Source: Pseudomonas sp. MM213
GTDB taxonomy: Bacteria > Pseudomonadota > Gammaproteobacteria > Pseudomonadales > Pseudomonadaceae
Direction: 5' to 3'
DNA length: 64,000 nucleotides
Assembly (NCBI RefSeq): GCF_020423045.1
Contig: NZ_CP081943.1
Span: forward strand, 4,464,001 to 4,528,000
Shown piece by piece: positions 18,675-27,687 of this stretch (within the stretch, counting starts at the first letter, position 1; every line of letters starts with the position of its first letter). The notes below the pieces were generated by a model. The model saw only the letters and a program-made list of their open reading frames with translations. It was not told where the DNA came from and did not search any database. Made by a program: the position numbers and the translations under genes.

Positions 18675-21317
18675 TCAGGCGAACTCGCAGGTCACGCTGG
18701 CGCCACCGTCGAGCGTCGCGTGGACGCGCTTGAGGCTTTCACCGGTTGCCATCGCGTCGAGCAAGCGGTCGGCCACCAGCGGCAGTACGTGCAGGTCCAG
18801 CAAGTGGTCGATCAGACGCGCGCCGCTGTCGCTTTGGGTGCAGCGCTCGGCCAGGTGATCGACGAGGTCTTGCGAGTAGGTGAAATCCAGCTGACGACGG
18901 TTCAGGCGCTCGCCCAGACGACCGAGTTTGATTTCGATCAGCTCACGCAGCACCGGGCCGCCGACCGGGTAGTAAGGCACCACACGCATCCGCGCCAGCA
19001 GCGCCGGTTTGAAGTGCTTGCTGAGCACCGGGCGAATGGTTTCTTCGAGCACTTCGGCAGTTGGCCGTGCACCGTTTTCGCAAAGGTCGCTGATGCGGTC
19101 GCTGCCCAGGTTCGAGGTCATGAGGATCAGCGTGTTACGGAAGTCGATCTCGCGGCCTTCGCCGTCGTTGGCCACGCCTTTGTCGAAGATTTGGTAGAAC
19201 AGGTTGAGCACGTCCGGGTCAGCCTTTTCGACCTCATCGAGCAACACAACGGAGTACGGCTTCTGCCGCACGGCTTCGGTGAGCATGCCGCCCTCGCCGT
19301 AGCCGACGTAGCCCGGCGGTGCACCGATCAGGCGCGACACGGTGTGCTTCTCCTGGAACTCGGACATGTTGATGGTGGTGATGAAACGATCACCGCCGTA
19401 CAGCAAATCGGCGAGGGCCAGCGCGGTTTCGGTCTTGCCGACGCCGCTCGGGCCCACCAGCAGGAACACGCCCACCGGTGCATCCGGTTTGTTCAGGCCG
19501 GCAGCGGTGGCGCGCATCGAGCGGTCCAGTGCGTGCACGGCTTGTTCCTGACCACGGATGCGCGTGCGCAGGTCGGTGGCGAAACTGGCGACCTTGGCGT
19601 TGTGTTCGCGGGCCAGTTGCGCCAGCGGCACGCCGGTCCAGGCGCTGATGACTTCGGCGACCAGACGCGGGCAGACTTCGAAGCTGACCAGGCGTTCTTT
19701 GACCTGAGCATCGGTCAGGGCTTTGTGAGTTTCGTTGAGCGCGGTTTCGAGGGACGCGACGTCATTCACCGTTTCAAGGGTTTCGATCACGGTGCCTTCG
19801 GCGTCTTCTTCAACCGTGACGGTCGGTTCGACGGCAGCCGCTTCGCGAGCCTTGGCCAGTTGCTGACGCAGATCCAACAAGCGCTCGGCCAGTTCTTTCT
19901 GCTCGGTCCACAGCGTTTCGAGGGCGACCATTTCGTCTTCGGCGGCGGCCAGACGATCTTCCAAAGCATCCAGCGCTTCGTGATCAATCAACAAACCGGC
20001 TTCGGCATCACGACGCAGCGCCTGGCGCTGACGGCCCCCTTCAGCCAGTTCGCCACGCAGACGTTCAAGGCTTTCCGGGGCAGCGGCGAGGCTGATGCGA
20101 ACACGGGCGCAGGCGGTGTCGAGCACATCGACGGCTTTGTCCGGCAGCTGACGGCCTGCGAGGTAACGGGCGGACAATTCCGCCGCCGCCACCACCGCGT
20201 CGTCGCGCAGGTAGATGCCGTGGCTCTTCTCGTACACCTGAGCCAAACCACGAAGGATGGTCACCGCTTCGCTGACGGTCGGTTCGTGCAGTTGCACCGG
20301 TTGGAAACGACGGGCCAGGGCCGGGTCTTTTTCGAAGTACTTCTTGTACTCCGCCCATGTGGTGGCGGCGATGGTGCGCAACTCGCCACGGGCCAAGGCT
20401 GGTTTGAGCAAATTGGCCGCATCGGAACCGCCGGCATTGCCGCCCGCGCCGATCAACGTGTGGGCTTCGTCGATGAACAGGATGATCGGTTTCGGCGAGG
20501 CTTTGACTTCGTCGATCACGCCTTTGAGGCGACGCTCGAATTCACCTTTGACGCTGGCGCCGGCCTGCAACAGGCCCATGTCCAGCGACAGCAGCTCGAC
20601 GCCTTTCAACACTTGCGGCACTTCACCGGCGGCAATGCGCGAAGCCAAACCTTCGACAATCGCGGTTTTACCGACGCCAGCTTCGCCGACCACAATCGGG
20701 TTGTTTTTGCGGCGACGGGCGAGGATGTCGACCATCTGCCGGATCGCGCCATCACGGCACAGCACTGGGTCGAGTTTGCCGTCGCGGGCCTGTTGGGTCA
20801 GGTTGTGGGTGAAGCGCTGCAGCAGTGATTCGCCCGGTACGGCAGGCTTACCGGTGGCCGGTTGCTCTTTCTGCGACAGGGCAAATTCTTTCAGGCGCTC
20901 AATGTTCAGCTTGGCCAGCAACGACTGGTAGCGGCTGCCGGCGTAGCGCATCGGATTGCGCAGCAGCGCGAGGATCAACGCGGCTTGCTCGACCTGGCTC
21001 TGGCCCAGTTCAAGGTTGGCCACCAGCAACGCATCTTGCAGCCACTGCACCAGTTCCGGGGCGAACACCGGGTTGCGCGAGGCGCTGTGCTCGACTCGCG
21101 ATTGCAGCGCGGCGCTCAGCTCACCGGCATCCACTTCGGCATCTTGCAACGCGCGTGCGAGCAGGCCTTGCGGGCGCTCCAGCAGGCCCAGCAGCAGATC
21201 TTCGACGAGTATCTTGCTGCCGCCACGGGCGACGCAGCGTTCGGCAGAACTTTCCAGATCACGACGGGTTTCGGCGTCCAGCGCCTGGATAAGTTGTTGC
21301 AGGTCTACGTTGATCAT
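18675..21317 (-). CDS. clpV: T6SS sheath-recycling ATPase ClpV (TssH)
   Basis: This 880-residue Hsp100 protein has an N-terminal Clp repeat domain, a first AAA+ domain with Walker A GEAGVGKT (211-218), a middle coiled region and a second AAA+ domain with GPSGVGKT. ClpV disassembles the contracted TssB-TssC sheath. It sits between tssG and sfa as in HSI-II. Confidence 0.95.
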   Translation of the reverse strand: MINVDLQQLIQALDAETRRDLESSAERCVARGGSKILVEDLLLGLLERPQGLLARALQDAEVDAGELSAALQSRVEHSASRNPVFAPELVQWLQDALLVANLELGQSQVEQAALILALLRNPMRYAGSRYQSLLAKLNIERLKEFALSQKEQPATGKPAVPGESLLQRFTHNLTQQARDGKLDPVLCRDGAIRQMVDILARRRKNNPIVVGEAGVGKTAIVEGLASRIAAGEVPQVLKGVELLSLDMGLLQAGASVKGEFERRLKGVIDEVKASPKPIILFIDEAHTLIGAGGNAGGSDAANLLKPALARGELRTIAATTWAEYKKYFEKDPALARRFQPVQLHEPTVSEAVTILRGLAQVYEKSHGIYLRDDAVVAAAELSARYLAGRQLPDKAVDVLDTACARVRISLAAAPESLERLRGELAEGGRQRQALRRDAEAGLLIDHEALDALEDRLAAAEDEMVALETLWTEQKELAERLLDLRQQLAKAREAAAVEPTVTVEEDAEGTVIETLETVNDVASLETALNETHKALTDAQVKERLVSFEVCPRLVAEVISAWTGVPLAQLAREHNAKVASFATDLRTRIRGQEQAVHALDRSMRATAAGLNKPDAPVGVFLLVGPSGVGKTETALALADLLYGGDRFITTINMSEFQEKHTVSRLIGAPPGYVGYGEGGMLTEAVRQKPYSVVLLDEVEKADPDVLNLFYQIFDKGVANDGEGREIDFRNTLILMTSNLGSDRISDLCENGARPTAEVLEETIRPVLSKHFKPALLARMRVVPYYPVGGPVLRELIEIKLGRLGERLNRRQLDFTYSQDLVDHLAERCTQSDSGARLIDHLLDLHVLPLVADRLLDAMATGESLKRVHATLDGGASVTCEFA

Positions 21318-21330
21318 TGGTCATCTGTCC

Positions 21331-22338
21331 TTAATGAATTTTGCTGCCCAGGGTCACCACGCCGTCCGCTTTTTCGCGGCCCAGCCAACTGGTCCATCCC
21401 AGGCGACAGGCGTTCTGCTCACCGATGCGCAGTTCGCGGATTTCTTCCTGGCGCAACACCAGGCGAATGTCGTAGTCGAGCGGGTCACGCAGGGTGAACC
21501 GCACCAGCGCGCACAACGGCTGGTAGCCGAAACCGATTGGCAGGAATTCGTGAAAGCGCTGCCAGTCGAGTTCGCGGATGTGAATGCGGAATTTGCCGCT
21601 GCGGTCGCGCACGTGTTCGCCCAGCACCAGGTCTTCGCCGAGCAGGCTGTTGGCGCGGCCCAGACGGTTGCGCTGCTCGTCGAGAATTTCCACGCGGCGC
21701 TCGATGCATTGCTCGATGGTCAGCTCGGCGTGCTTGAAGTAGTAACGCAGCACCGCTTCGATCAGCGCCGCCGAGTGCGCCCGCAAGCTGAGCAAGCCGA
21801 GGTACGGCAGCAGGCGTTTCCAGTTCAGTTCCTGGGCCTTGCGGATCTCTTCGCCGCCAAGGCCGATCAAGGCAAACAGCTGCGCCGAAAACGGGTCGAG
21901 GGCACCACTCTGGAAGCTTGCGCGGTAGCGGTACTTGCGCCAGATCGGCAGCATCAGCCGTTGCAGGCGATGGTGAAACAGATCGAGGAAGTTGCGGGTC
22001 GGGTTGCCGTCTTCGCTGTCGCCCAACGCCTGTTCGCCGTAGAACGCCGGCAGCGGCGAACCGGAGCCGACCAGGCCGATCAGGTTGAACCGCAGGCGCG
22101 CACGCATGTGCCCGTGCTCTTGGAAAAACTCCACGCGATCAACGTCGCTGCCAGGGAAACCCAGGCTCGGGTTGGCCTGGAATTCCAGCTGGTCGTACAG
22201 GTCGTCTTCGCTCAGGTGCGGGTGGGCCTCGCGCAGCCGGTCAATCACCAGCAGCACGGCCTGAAACAGCGAGTACTCGCGTATTCCTCGGGTCAGTCCG
22301 CTTAAAGAAGCGGCTGCAGGCCCATACGTGGTGTCCAT
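21331..22338 (-). CDS. tssG: T6SS baseplate protein TssG
   Basis: The 335-residue protein shows TssG features: EYSLFQAVLLVIDRL, FQANPSLGFPGSDV, ALGDSEDGNPTRNFLDLFHHR. It is a wedge component with TssE and TssF. Its start overlaps the 3' end of tssF by 37 bases, so translational coupling is likely. Confidence 0.93.
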   Translation of the reverse strand: MDTTYGPAAASLSGLTRGIREYSLFQAVLLVIDRLREAHPHLSEDDLYDQLEFQANPSLGFPGSDVDRVEFFQEHGHMRARLRFNLIGLVGSGSPLPAFYGEQALGDSEDGNPTRNFLDLFHHRLQRLMLPIWRKYRYRASFQSGALDPFSAQLFALIGLGGEEIRKAQELNWKRLLPYLGLLSLRAHSAALIEAVLRYYFKHAELTIEQCIERRVEILDEQRNRLGRANSLLGEDLVLGEHVRDRSGKFRIHIRELDWQRFHEFLPIGFGYQPLCALVRFTLRDPLDYDIRLVLRQEEIRELRIGEQNACRLGWTSWLGREKADGVVTLGSKIH

Positions 22339-24089
22339 TGGTACACCTCTCCCTGTGTGCTTTTTACCCGCAGCTCGTGGTACGAATTGAGACTGGCGTA
22401 AAGCGCGAAAAACTCGTTGAGAACCGAAGCGAAAACGAACAAGTCGCCCTCGCCGATATACCCTTCCGGGTCGATGGTCAGCTCGGTGCGCAACCCGCGA
22501 ACCGGCAACCCTCGGTGCAACCGGTCGACGTGGTGGTGCTTGATCGACTTGAGCCCGCCGAGCAGGCGCTTGCTGACTTTTTCCGCGTGTTGGTCGTAGT
22601 AGCGCGGCAAATCGTAAGTTTCGAGAATCACCTTCAACGCATTGACGTCGGCCAGGGACAAATAGTTAAGCGACATGTTGCTGATCAACTTCCAGAGGAA
22701 GTCGCGGTTCAGCGGCGGCGCGAAACTCGACGTGGCCGGGGTGATGTTGCGGAAGCTCAAAAACTCCGGCGTCTCTTCACAGGCCATGCAGATGTCGCCG
22801 AGCTTGAGCTTGCGCGGCAGGTTCTGGTTGGTGCACATCAGCTCGATCGACAGGGTTTCATGGGCTTCGGTGTGGCGGATGCCGAAGCTCAGGTAGGTGT
22901 CGAGGCCGTCGTGCAGCAAGGAGGAACGCTGGCGAATGCTGTAATGCGGACGGCTGTTGGGCACGTCGAAACTCGGGTCGTGCTCGAAGGATTCGAACGG
23001 CACGTACTCCTGATAACCGAGGCCGCCGGGCTTCCAGCCGGTCACGGTTTCCACCGAGAACACGCCGCAATTTTGCAGATCGAATTCGGCGGGCAGCAGC
23101 AGGTATTCGTCCTGCTTGCCGTCGAGGCGGATCGGCAAGGCGTCGTGCTTGAACAGGTTGACGATGGGCGTGCAATAGAGCTTCACGTTATCCAGCGTCG
23201 GACGCATGCGCATGATGCCGCTCTTGCGAATGTCGAAGCGCAATTCGAGGCCGCGCATCTGCTTGAGCGTGTCTTCCGGCAATGCTTTGAGCAGATCCAG
23301 ACCGTTGATGTCGACGAAGAGGAATTTGTCCTGGAAGGCGAAGTATTCCTGCAAGTAGCGATAGCCGCGGAAGGTGTTCAGCGGATACGGGATCAACGCT
23401 TCTTCTTCGGCAAAACCCACCGGCTGCACACGGTCGCCGGGCATCTTGAACGCCATCGGCGTGCCGTTGACACCGTTGATGGGCTTGCCGGCGCCGTCCA
23501 GCGGGATCAGCTCGATGCCTTCCAGATTGCGCAGCAGGCTCAGGTACAGCATCTGGCTGATGTAGCGCTCACCGGCGAAGTGCAGACGCAGGCGGCTCAG
23601 TTCCAACTCACCGAGGTGACCGTCAGCACTCATCTCCAGACGCAGGCTCAACAGCGAACCGTCGCCCTTCACCGAGTAATTCAGCGCGGCCAGATCCAGC
23701 GGCAAGACTTCGGTCGGGTAGCAGGTACGGAAGCGGCAACGCACGTCATCGATCGGCACGCTCTCGATTGGCGTGTCGCGCTCGACCCTCAACGCGGGCC
23801 CCGAACGCTTCAACGGGTCGAACTGCAAAATGCTGAACGCTGGCAGCGGCCGCATGTAGTTGGGCCACAGCAGGTGCATCAGGGAATGGCTGAGCTCTGG
23901 CAGTTCATCGTCGAGCTTCTGACGCAGGCGACCGGTCAGGAATGCAAAACCCTCCAGCAACCGCTCCACGTCTGGATCTCGGCCGGCCTGACCGAGGAAA
24001 GGCGCCAACGCCGGGCTACGCTCGGCGAATCGACGACCTAACTGGCGAAGTGCGGTGAGTTCGCTTTGGTAGTAGTGGTTAAAGGACAC
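22302..24089 (-). CDS. tssF: T6SS baseplate protein TssF
   Basis: The 595-residue protein begins FNHYYQSELTALRQLGRRFAE and contains DPDVERLLEGFAFLTGRLRQKLDDE, both diagnostic of TssF. It forms the baseplate wedge with TssG. The gene resumes the core operon after the inserted PAAR island. Confidence 0.95.
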   Translation of the reverse strand: MSFNHYYQSELTALRQLGRRFAERSPALAPFLGQAGRDPDVERLLEGFAFLTGRLRQKLDDELPELSHSLMHLLWPNYMRPLPAFSILQFDPLKRSGPALRVERDTPIESVPIDDVRCRFRTCYPTEVLPLDLAALNYSVKGDGSLLSLRLEMSADGHLGELELSRLRLHFAGERYISQMLYLSLLRNLEGIELIPLDGAGKPINGVNGTPMAFKMPGDRVQPVGFAEEEALIPYPLNTFRGYRYLQEYFAFQDKFLFVDINGLDLLKALPEDTLKQMRGLELRFDIRKSGIMRMRPTLDNVKLYCTPIVNLFKHDALPIRLDGKQDEYLLLPAEFDLQNCGVFSVETVTGWKPGGLGYQEYVPFESFEHDPSFDVPNSRPHYSIRQRSSLLHDGLDTYLSFGIRHTEAHETLSIELMCTNQNLPRKLKLGDICMACEETPEFLSFRNITPATSSFAPPLNRDFLWKLISNMSLNYLSLADVNALKVILETYDLPRYYDQHAEKVSKRLLGGLKSIKHHHVDRLHRGLPVRGLRTELTIDPEGYIGEGDLFVFASVLNEFFALYASLNSYHELRVKSTQGEVYQWTPRMGLQPLL

Positions 24090-24113
24090 GGGGTACCTTC
24101 CTGGTGGTGGATC

Positions 24114-24581
24114 TCATGAAAAAACTGTCCTGTAGAGCGCGACTGTCACACCGGAAATCACGTAGCCGGCGATGAGCAGGTACGGTAAAAAAGCCAGCCA
24201 GCCCAACGTCATTGCGAAGCCAGCCATATCACCCATCAATGCGTTTACCAGCCCATAAATCACCCAGGGGACGGCGTAAAACGGGATGAACATCAGCGGC
24301 GCACACCAGATTTTTTTGATGATCTGCTGTTCGGTTTTTCCGCTCAGCTCACGCGTTGCCCACAGGGCGAAAGCGGTATAGGCCGGGACTCCGAATGCGA
24401 GGACGTAGATCAACAGCATCTGATGCCAGTTCAAAACCGACGCGTTTTCGTTGCTCTGCTCAATCAATATGAGAAGCAGCAACACCAATAACGGTACCCA
24501 GAGCACAACCCTGAAAAAATTCGGACAAGCGCAACTTCCACTTTTCTGGATGTTCTGCGCTGGATCATTAGTAAATTTCAT
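24114..24581 (-). CDS. Small membrane protein, candidate immunity factor
   Basis: The protein has 155 residues starting MKFTNDPAQNIQKS, with the start at 24581 overlapping the end of the previous gene. Four hydrophobic segments (FFRVVLWVPLLVLLLLILI, MLLIYVLAFGVPAYTAFAL, PLMFIPFYAVPWVIYGL, LAFLPYLLIAGYVISGV) predict an inner-membrane protein. I do not recognise the family. Its place at the end of the PAAR-effector island, just before tssF, suggests self-protection. Confidence 0.65.
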   Translation of the reverse strand: MKFTNDPAQNIQKSGSCACPNFFRVVLWVPLLVLLLLILIEQSNENASVLNWHQMLLIYVLAFGVPAYTAFALWATRELSGKTEQQIIKKIWCAPLMFIPFYAVPWVIYGLVNALMGDMAGFAMTLGWLAFLPYLLIAGYVISGVTVALYRTVFS

Positions 24582-24861
24582 TGAACACCCAGTGATTGAA
24601 GCTATAAAGCGTAACAACACCTACAGCGGTAGCGACCAAGGAATGAAATCCACCTTGTAAGCGCTTCGACTTAAAAACAACTACCACTGTTTTTACAAAA
24701 TAATAAAAAACACATGCCATCAGCGGGATATAAAGCACCGCACAAAAAACAAACAAACTTCCGTAAACATCAGCACCACTCACTAACCATCTGGTTTTTG
24801 GGTCAGTGAATGACATAAAAAGCAAAATTGCAGAGACAAAAAAATAAAAATACCTAATCAC
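24568..24861 (-). CDS. Small membrane protein of the PAAR island
   Basis: This protein has about 97 residues from a GTG at 24861, which overlaps the stop of the upstream gene as GTGA; an earlier in-frame start at 24924 lies within that gene. Three hydrophobic segments are visible (YFYFFVSAILLFMSF, SLFVFCAVLYIPLMACVFYYF, LVATAVGVVTLYSF). Base use is AT-rich compared with tssF. The family is unknown, and an immunity role is inferred from position and size only. Confidence 0.6.
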   Translation of the reverse strand: MIRYFYFFVSAILLFMSFTDPKTRWLVSGADVYGSLFVFCAVLYIPLMACVFYYFVKTVVVVFKSKRLQGGFHSLVATAVGVVTLYSFNHWVFNEIY

Positions 24862-25163
24862 GACATTGGCCCACCTGAATAACACACAGGAAGCACAAAT
24901 ATCGCCAACAAGCTGACTATCCAAAGCACCAATAAATAGTAGTTACCAGGCATTCTGCAGACCGCCCACCCCTTAACCACCCCATAACCAATAGCGAACT
25001 GCAATAGTAAGAACGAAATCACTCCCAATGGAACGGAAAGCAAATAACTATAAGGTTCAGCAAATCCAAACCGGACAACCGCATAAATTTCGAGCAATGC
25101 AAACGGTACGATCAATGCGGCTGCCATGATGATCATAGTTTTGACTTTTGTTGCACTACTCAT
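24858..25163 (-). CDS. Small membrane protein of the PAAR island
   Basis: The protein has 101 residues from the ATG at 25163, which has GGAGG ten bases upstream; the frame is open further to 25286. Three membrane segments are predicted (IIMAAALIVPFALLEIYAVV, LLSVPLGVISFLLLQFAIGYG, YLLVLWIVSLLAIFVLPVC). It is similar in build to the next gene and may be an old duplicate. Family not recognised. Confidence 0.6.
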   Translation of the reverse strand: MSSATKVKTMIIMAAALIVPFALLEIYAVVRFGFAEPYSYLLSVPLGVISFLLLQFAIGYGVVKGWAVCRMPGNYYLLVLWIVSLLAIFVLPVCYSGGPMS

Positions 25164-25287
25164 CAACGCAAGCCTCCGCGAATAGAGGGTCTTTGCCAAT
25201 TCGAGCCGGCGCTGCTCACCTGAAACCCAGCAAACATTAAGGACAGCCCCCTTTTCCGTTAAGTTAAGGAATGCGCATGCTGTCATG

Positions 25288-25653
25288 TTACTTCACCAAC
25301 GCCGGGTTCAACTTCAATGCAGTTTCGTCCTGCAAGTAAACTTCATCACCTCCGTCGTACCCCATAAAATCTTCGTTAGAAAGCTGGCTCCCGTCCTTCT
25401 TCACATGTGTCACCCAGCCTTTGGACCAGATATCACCGCTTTCATGGCGTAATTCGACGTAGTAGCTTGGGGGGCTCGACTGTGTAATTTCAAAGAAGGA
25501 GCCACCGTCTTCCGCCCCGCTCCAAAAAGCATTTGGATGATCTTTCAATACAGGCCCCTTTCCGTCATCACGCTCCAGCAGAGCAAACACCGCCACTACG
25601 AGCAGAACAAAGATAATAGCGAGTGAGATGGCTAGTCTTTTCAGAATCTTCAT
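25288..25653 (-). CDS. Membrane-anchored small protein of the PAAR island
   Basis: The 121-residue protein has one N-terminal membrane anchor (LAISLAIIFVLLVVAVFALL). A periplasmic domain of about 90 residues follows, with an aromatic and acidic pattern (FWSGAEDGGSFFEIT, SYYVELRHESGD, VYLQDETALKL). A periplasm-facing anchored protein next to a putative cell-wall or periplasm-acting effector is a plausible immunity protein. Family not recognised. Confidence 0.6.
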   Translation of the reverse strand: MKILKRLAISLAIIFVLLVVAVFALLERDDGKGPVLKDHPNAFWSGAEDGGSFFEITQSSPPSYYVELRHESGDIWSKGWVTHVKKDGSQLSNEDFMGYDGGDEVYLQDETALKLNPALVK

Positions 25654-25740
25654 TCGTCTATTTCCAATTTGTCATCAGCAAAATTGATAATGGGGACAGA
25701 CCCTTTTTTTGCGCGCCCCCCACTCACAAAACTGGCTCAT

Positions 25741-25947
25741 TCAGGCCGGCGGCTGATTTAAGTAATAAGTACCAATGATATGAATCACCGGCACTATCAG
25801 CACACACACATACATCATAATTTTATGGAGGCGCCTTTCTCTGACTTGTCTAAACAACCCCAGCAGCGCCACTAACGAACATAAAATCGCCAACACACCA
25901 AAAAAATCGCTATCAGCAACGCTTGCCAAATAGTCTCGAAAAGTCAT
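25741..25947 (-). CDS. Very small two-span membrane protein directly after the effector
   Basis: The protein has 68 residues from the ATG at 25947, which overlaps the effector stop codon as ATGA with GGAG upstream. Two hydrophobic segments (FFGVLAILCSLVALLGLF, IMMYVCVLIVPVIHIIGTYY) are separated by a basic loop RQVRERRLHK. Overlap with the effector gene makes it the first candidate for the cognate immunity protein, though its small size is unusual. Confidence 0.55.
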   Translation of the reverse strand: MTFRDYLASVADSDFFGVLAILCSLVALLGLFRQVRERRLHKIMMYVCVLIVPVIHIIGTYYLNQPPA

Positions 25948-26747
25948 TTGTTGAACTCCATAAAATTCCACCTATAAAACAGGAATTTCTTCAGGAAATC
26001 TTCAGCCATTGCCCCTGTACTTTCATTACGGTAAGTCCAACCCACCGCATGCTTTGTGTAATATCCTTTCTCTATCGGCATTCCCGCGTAGCCCGAGTTT
26101 TGCGGATCAGCCATGTTTGATCCAAGCCATTTTTGAACCGTAGTGAAAGGACGGACGCTTACTCCGCTTGTGTTGCCCTGCCTAATTTCGATTTTCGACT
26201 CGTTGACACTCACGGTAATTTGAACGTGGTGGGCGATGTCCTTGGGCCGGTCCAATGCTTGAGCGAGGATATCTCCAGGTAGCAAGGCCTCGGCTGTCTC
26301 GACCGATAACGTATTTTCGCCAACTCGCTGCATATCTGGGGCGCCGTAAGTCAACATGACCATTTCGCAGAAACCATACATGTGCGATAGGTAGCGATCA
26401 TGCTCAGCGGCAGAGTAGTTCTCCATATTTCTATAGGTTCTTACTCCGGTTTTTAGCTTAATCGGCAACCCGCGACTAGAGGAAAATTCACAAAGCAATC
26501 TGAGTGCGAAATCTTCACAGGTGAATTTATTTCCGCTAACCGCCCCCTCTTTAGTCCAGTATTTTTCTACGATAAGCCGTTCTGCTATCTCTGGTGCTTC
26601 TTTGTGATAGTCAGCAATATCCGCATCAGTCCAGAAAGCAGTTGTTTTCCAGAACACCTTGTAAGTAACTTTTTTTGGTGCTTTGTCTTCCTTTGGGGTA
26701 AGTGCAATTGAGCGCGCCATTAATGTAGATAGAACTTCTGCACTCAT
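25944..26747 (-). CDS. Putative T6SS effector with NlpC/P60-like (papain-fold) features
   Basis: The 267-residue protein has no signal peptide. Cys77 in NKFTCEDFALRLL sits at a predicted helix start, LLPGDIL precedes His173-His174 in AHHVQITV, and a polar IRQGN follows. This Cys...GD...H order is that of NlpC/P60-like cysteine peptidases and amidases, many of which cut peptidoglycan. The ATG overlaps the PAAR stop as ATGA, so effector and carrier are translationally coupled. The enzyme class is an inference; a papain-like fold with another substrate is possible. Confidence 0.6.
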   Translation of the reverse strand: MSAEVLSTLMARSIALTPKEDKAPKKVTYKVFWKTTAFWTDADIADYHKEAPEIAERLIVEKYWTKEGAVSGNKFTCEDFALRLLCEFSSSRGLPIKLKTGVRTYRNMENYSAAEHDRYLSHMYGFCEMVMLTYGAPDMQRVGENTLSVETAEALLPGDILAQALDRPKDIAHHVQITVSVNESKIEIRQGNTSGVSVRPFTTVQKWLGSNMADPQNSGYAGMPIEKGYYTKHAVGWTYRNESTGAMAEDFLKKFLFYRWNFMEFNK

Positions 26748-27256
26748 ACCATTGCCCCACCAATCGCAGCGTGAAAGTCGAAGGCTTCACCTTCCTTACC
26801 ACCGACTAACTGGGTTCTTCCCATCGCATCGCTCTGGCCAGAGATGACCTGACCTTTAGCCGTAGTGATCTGATAGGGAATATCCTGCAGAGGATTTCCA
26901 TCCTGATCTTCCATCACTACATGCTGAGTGTGGGTAAACAGCATTAACGGCAACGGCGCCACAAACGGCACCGGCGAATGCGAATTCCCGATAATCACCG
27001 TCCCGGACCCGGCCGTAACCTTGTTGCCATGAGTCCCAACGGAATCCACCGTCGCAGCCGGTTTCCCGTTAATCAAAACCGTCGTCGCCAACCCGCCCGA
27101 CATCGCACCACCACACGCCGAGGCATCGCCTTGGCGGGCGGCCGCGAGGCCGTCGAAGAAGACGTCGCCGGAACCGGCGGCGATCGGGTTGGTGCCGTGG
27201 CCGGGGAGCGGGCAAGCGGTGGGGTCGGATACGCGTGCTGCTGGTTTGCCGGACAT
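26744..27256 (-). CDS. PAAR-repeat T6SS spike-tip protein with TTR-like extension
   Basis: The 170-residue protein has an N-terminal PAAR domain (residues 1-95: KPAARVSDPTACPLPGHGTNPIAAGSGDVF split over PAAR repeats, MSGGLATTVLINGKPAA, GSGTVIIGN). The extension VMEDQDGNPLQDIPYQITT...GQSDAMGRTQL resembles a transthyretin-like fold. PAAR proteins sharpen the VgrG tip, and the extension probably docks the effector encoded next to it. The gene is 10 bases upstream of the next island boundary at tssE. Confidence 0.9.
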   Translation of the reverse strand: MSGKPAARVSDPTACPLPGHGTNPIAAGSGDVFFDGLAAARQGDASACGGAMSGGLATTVLINGKPAATVDSVGTHGNKVTAGSGTVIIGNSHSPVPFVAPLPLMLFTHTQHVVMEDQDGNPLQDIPYQITTAKGQVISGQSDAMGRTQLVGGKEGEAFDFHAAIGGAMV

Positions 27257-27266
27257 ACGAATCTCC

Positions 27267-27674
27267 TTAAGTGACCTTTACTTGACCGCTGCCATCCAGG
27301 CGCGCGGCGAAACTGACCTGGCGCTTGAAACCATCAACTTCCAGCAGGCCTTCGATGCTGAAGGACAGACGAAGCTGATCGTTGTCACGCGGCAGGGAGA
27401 TGACACGCACGTTGCTCAGGCGCGGTTCGTAGGCTTCGATGAAGCTTTCGATGGCCAGGCGGGCCTGACTCAGGGAGTCGTGCAGGCTCAGGCGCATGTC
27501 ATTGAGATCGGGTAGCCCGTAATCGGACAGCGTTTGCACGCTGCCCGCACGGGTGCTGAGCATCTTGGCCAGATGGGCAGCCACGGACGCCATGGCGGAA
27601 ACCTCGCGGCTCCAGCCGACGCGTTTGTCCGCGTCGCCACCCAGGCGTTCGAAAAGGCTGCCGTATCCAGTCAT
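27267..27674 (-). CDS. tssE: T6SS baseplate protein TssE (gp25-like)
   Basis: The 135-residue protein has the gp25 signature (LSTRAGSVQTLSDYGLPDLND and the C-terminal acidic-hydrophobic pattern). It nucleates sheath assembly. It lies 13 bases after tssC and 10 bases before the PAAR gene. Confidence 0.93.
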   Translation of the reverse strand: MTGYGSLFERLGGDADKRVGWSREVSAMASVAAHLAKMLSTRAGSVQTLSDYGLPDLNDMRLSLHDSLSQARLAIESFIEAYEPRLSNVRVISLPRDNDQLRLSFSIEGLLEVDGFKRQVSFAARLDGSGQVKVT

Positions 27675-27687
27675 GAGTTAGCTCCGC

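Noticed and set aside
25690-25712. GGGGACAGACCC followed by a T run between two island genes
   Set aside because: It resembles a scattered genomic motif and a weak terminator, but no hairpin arms pair well enough to call one.
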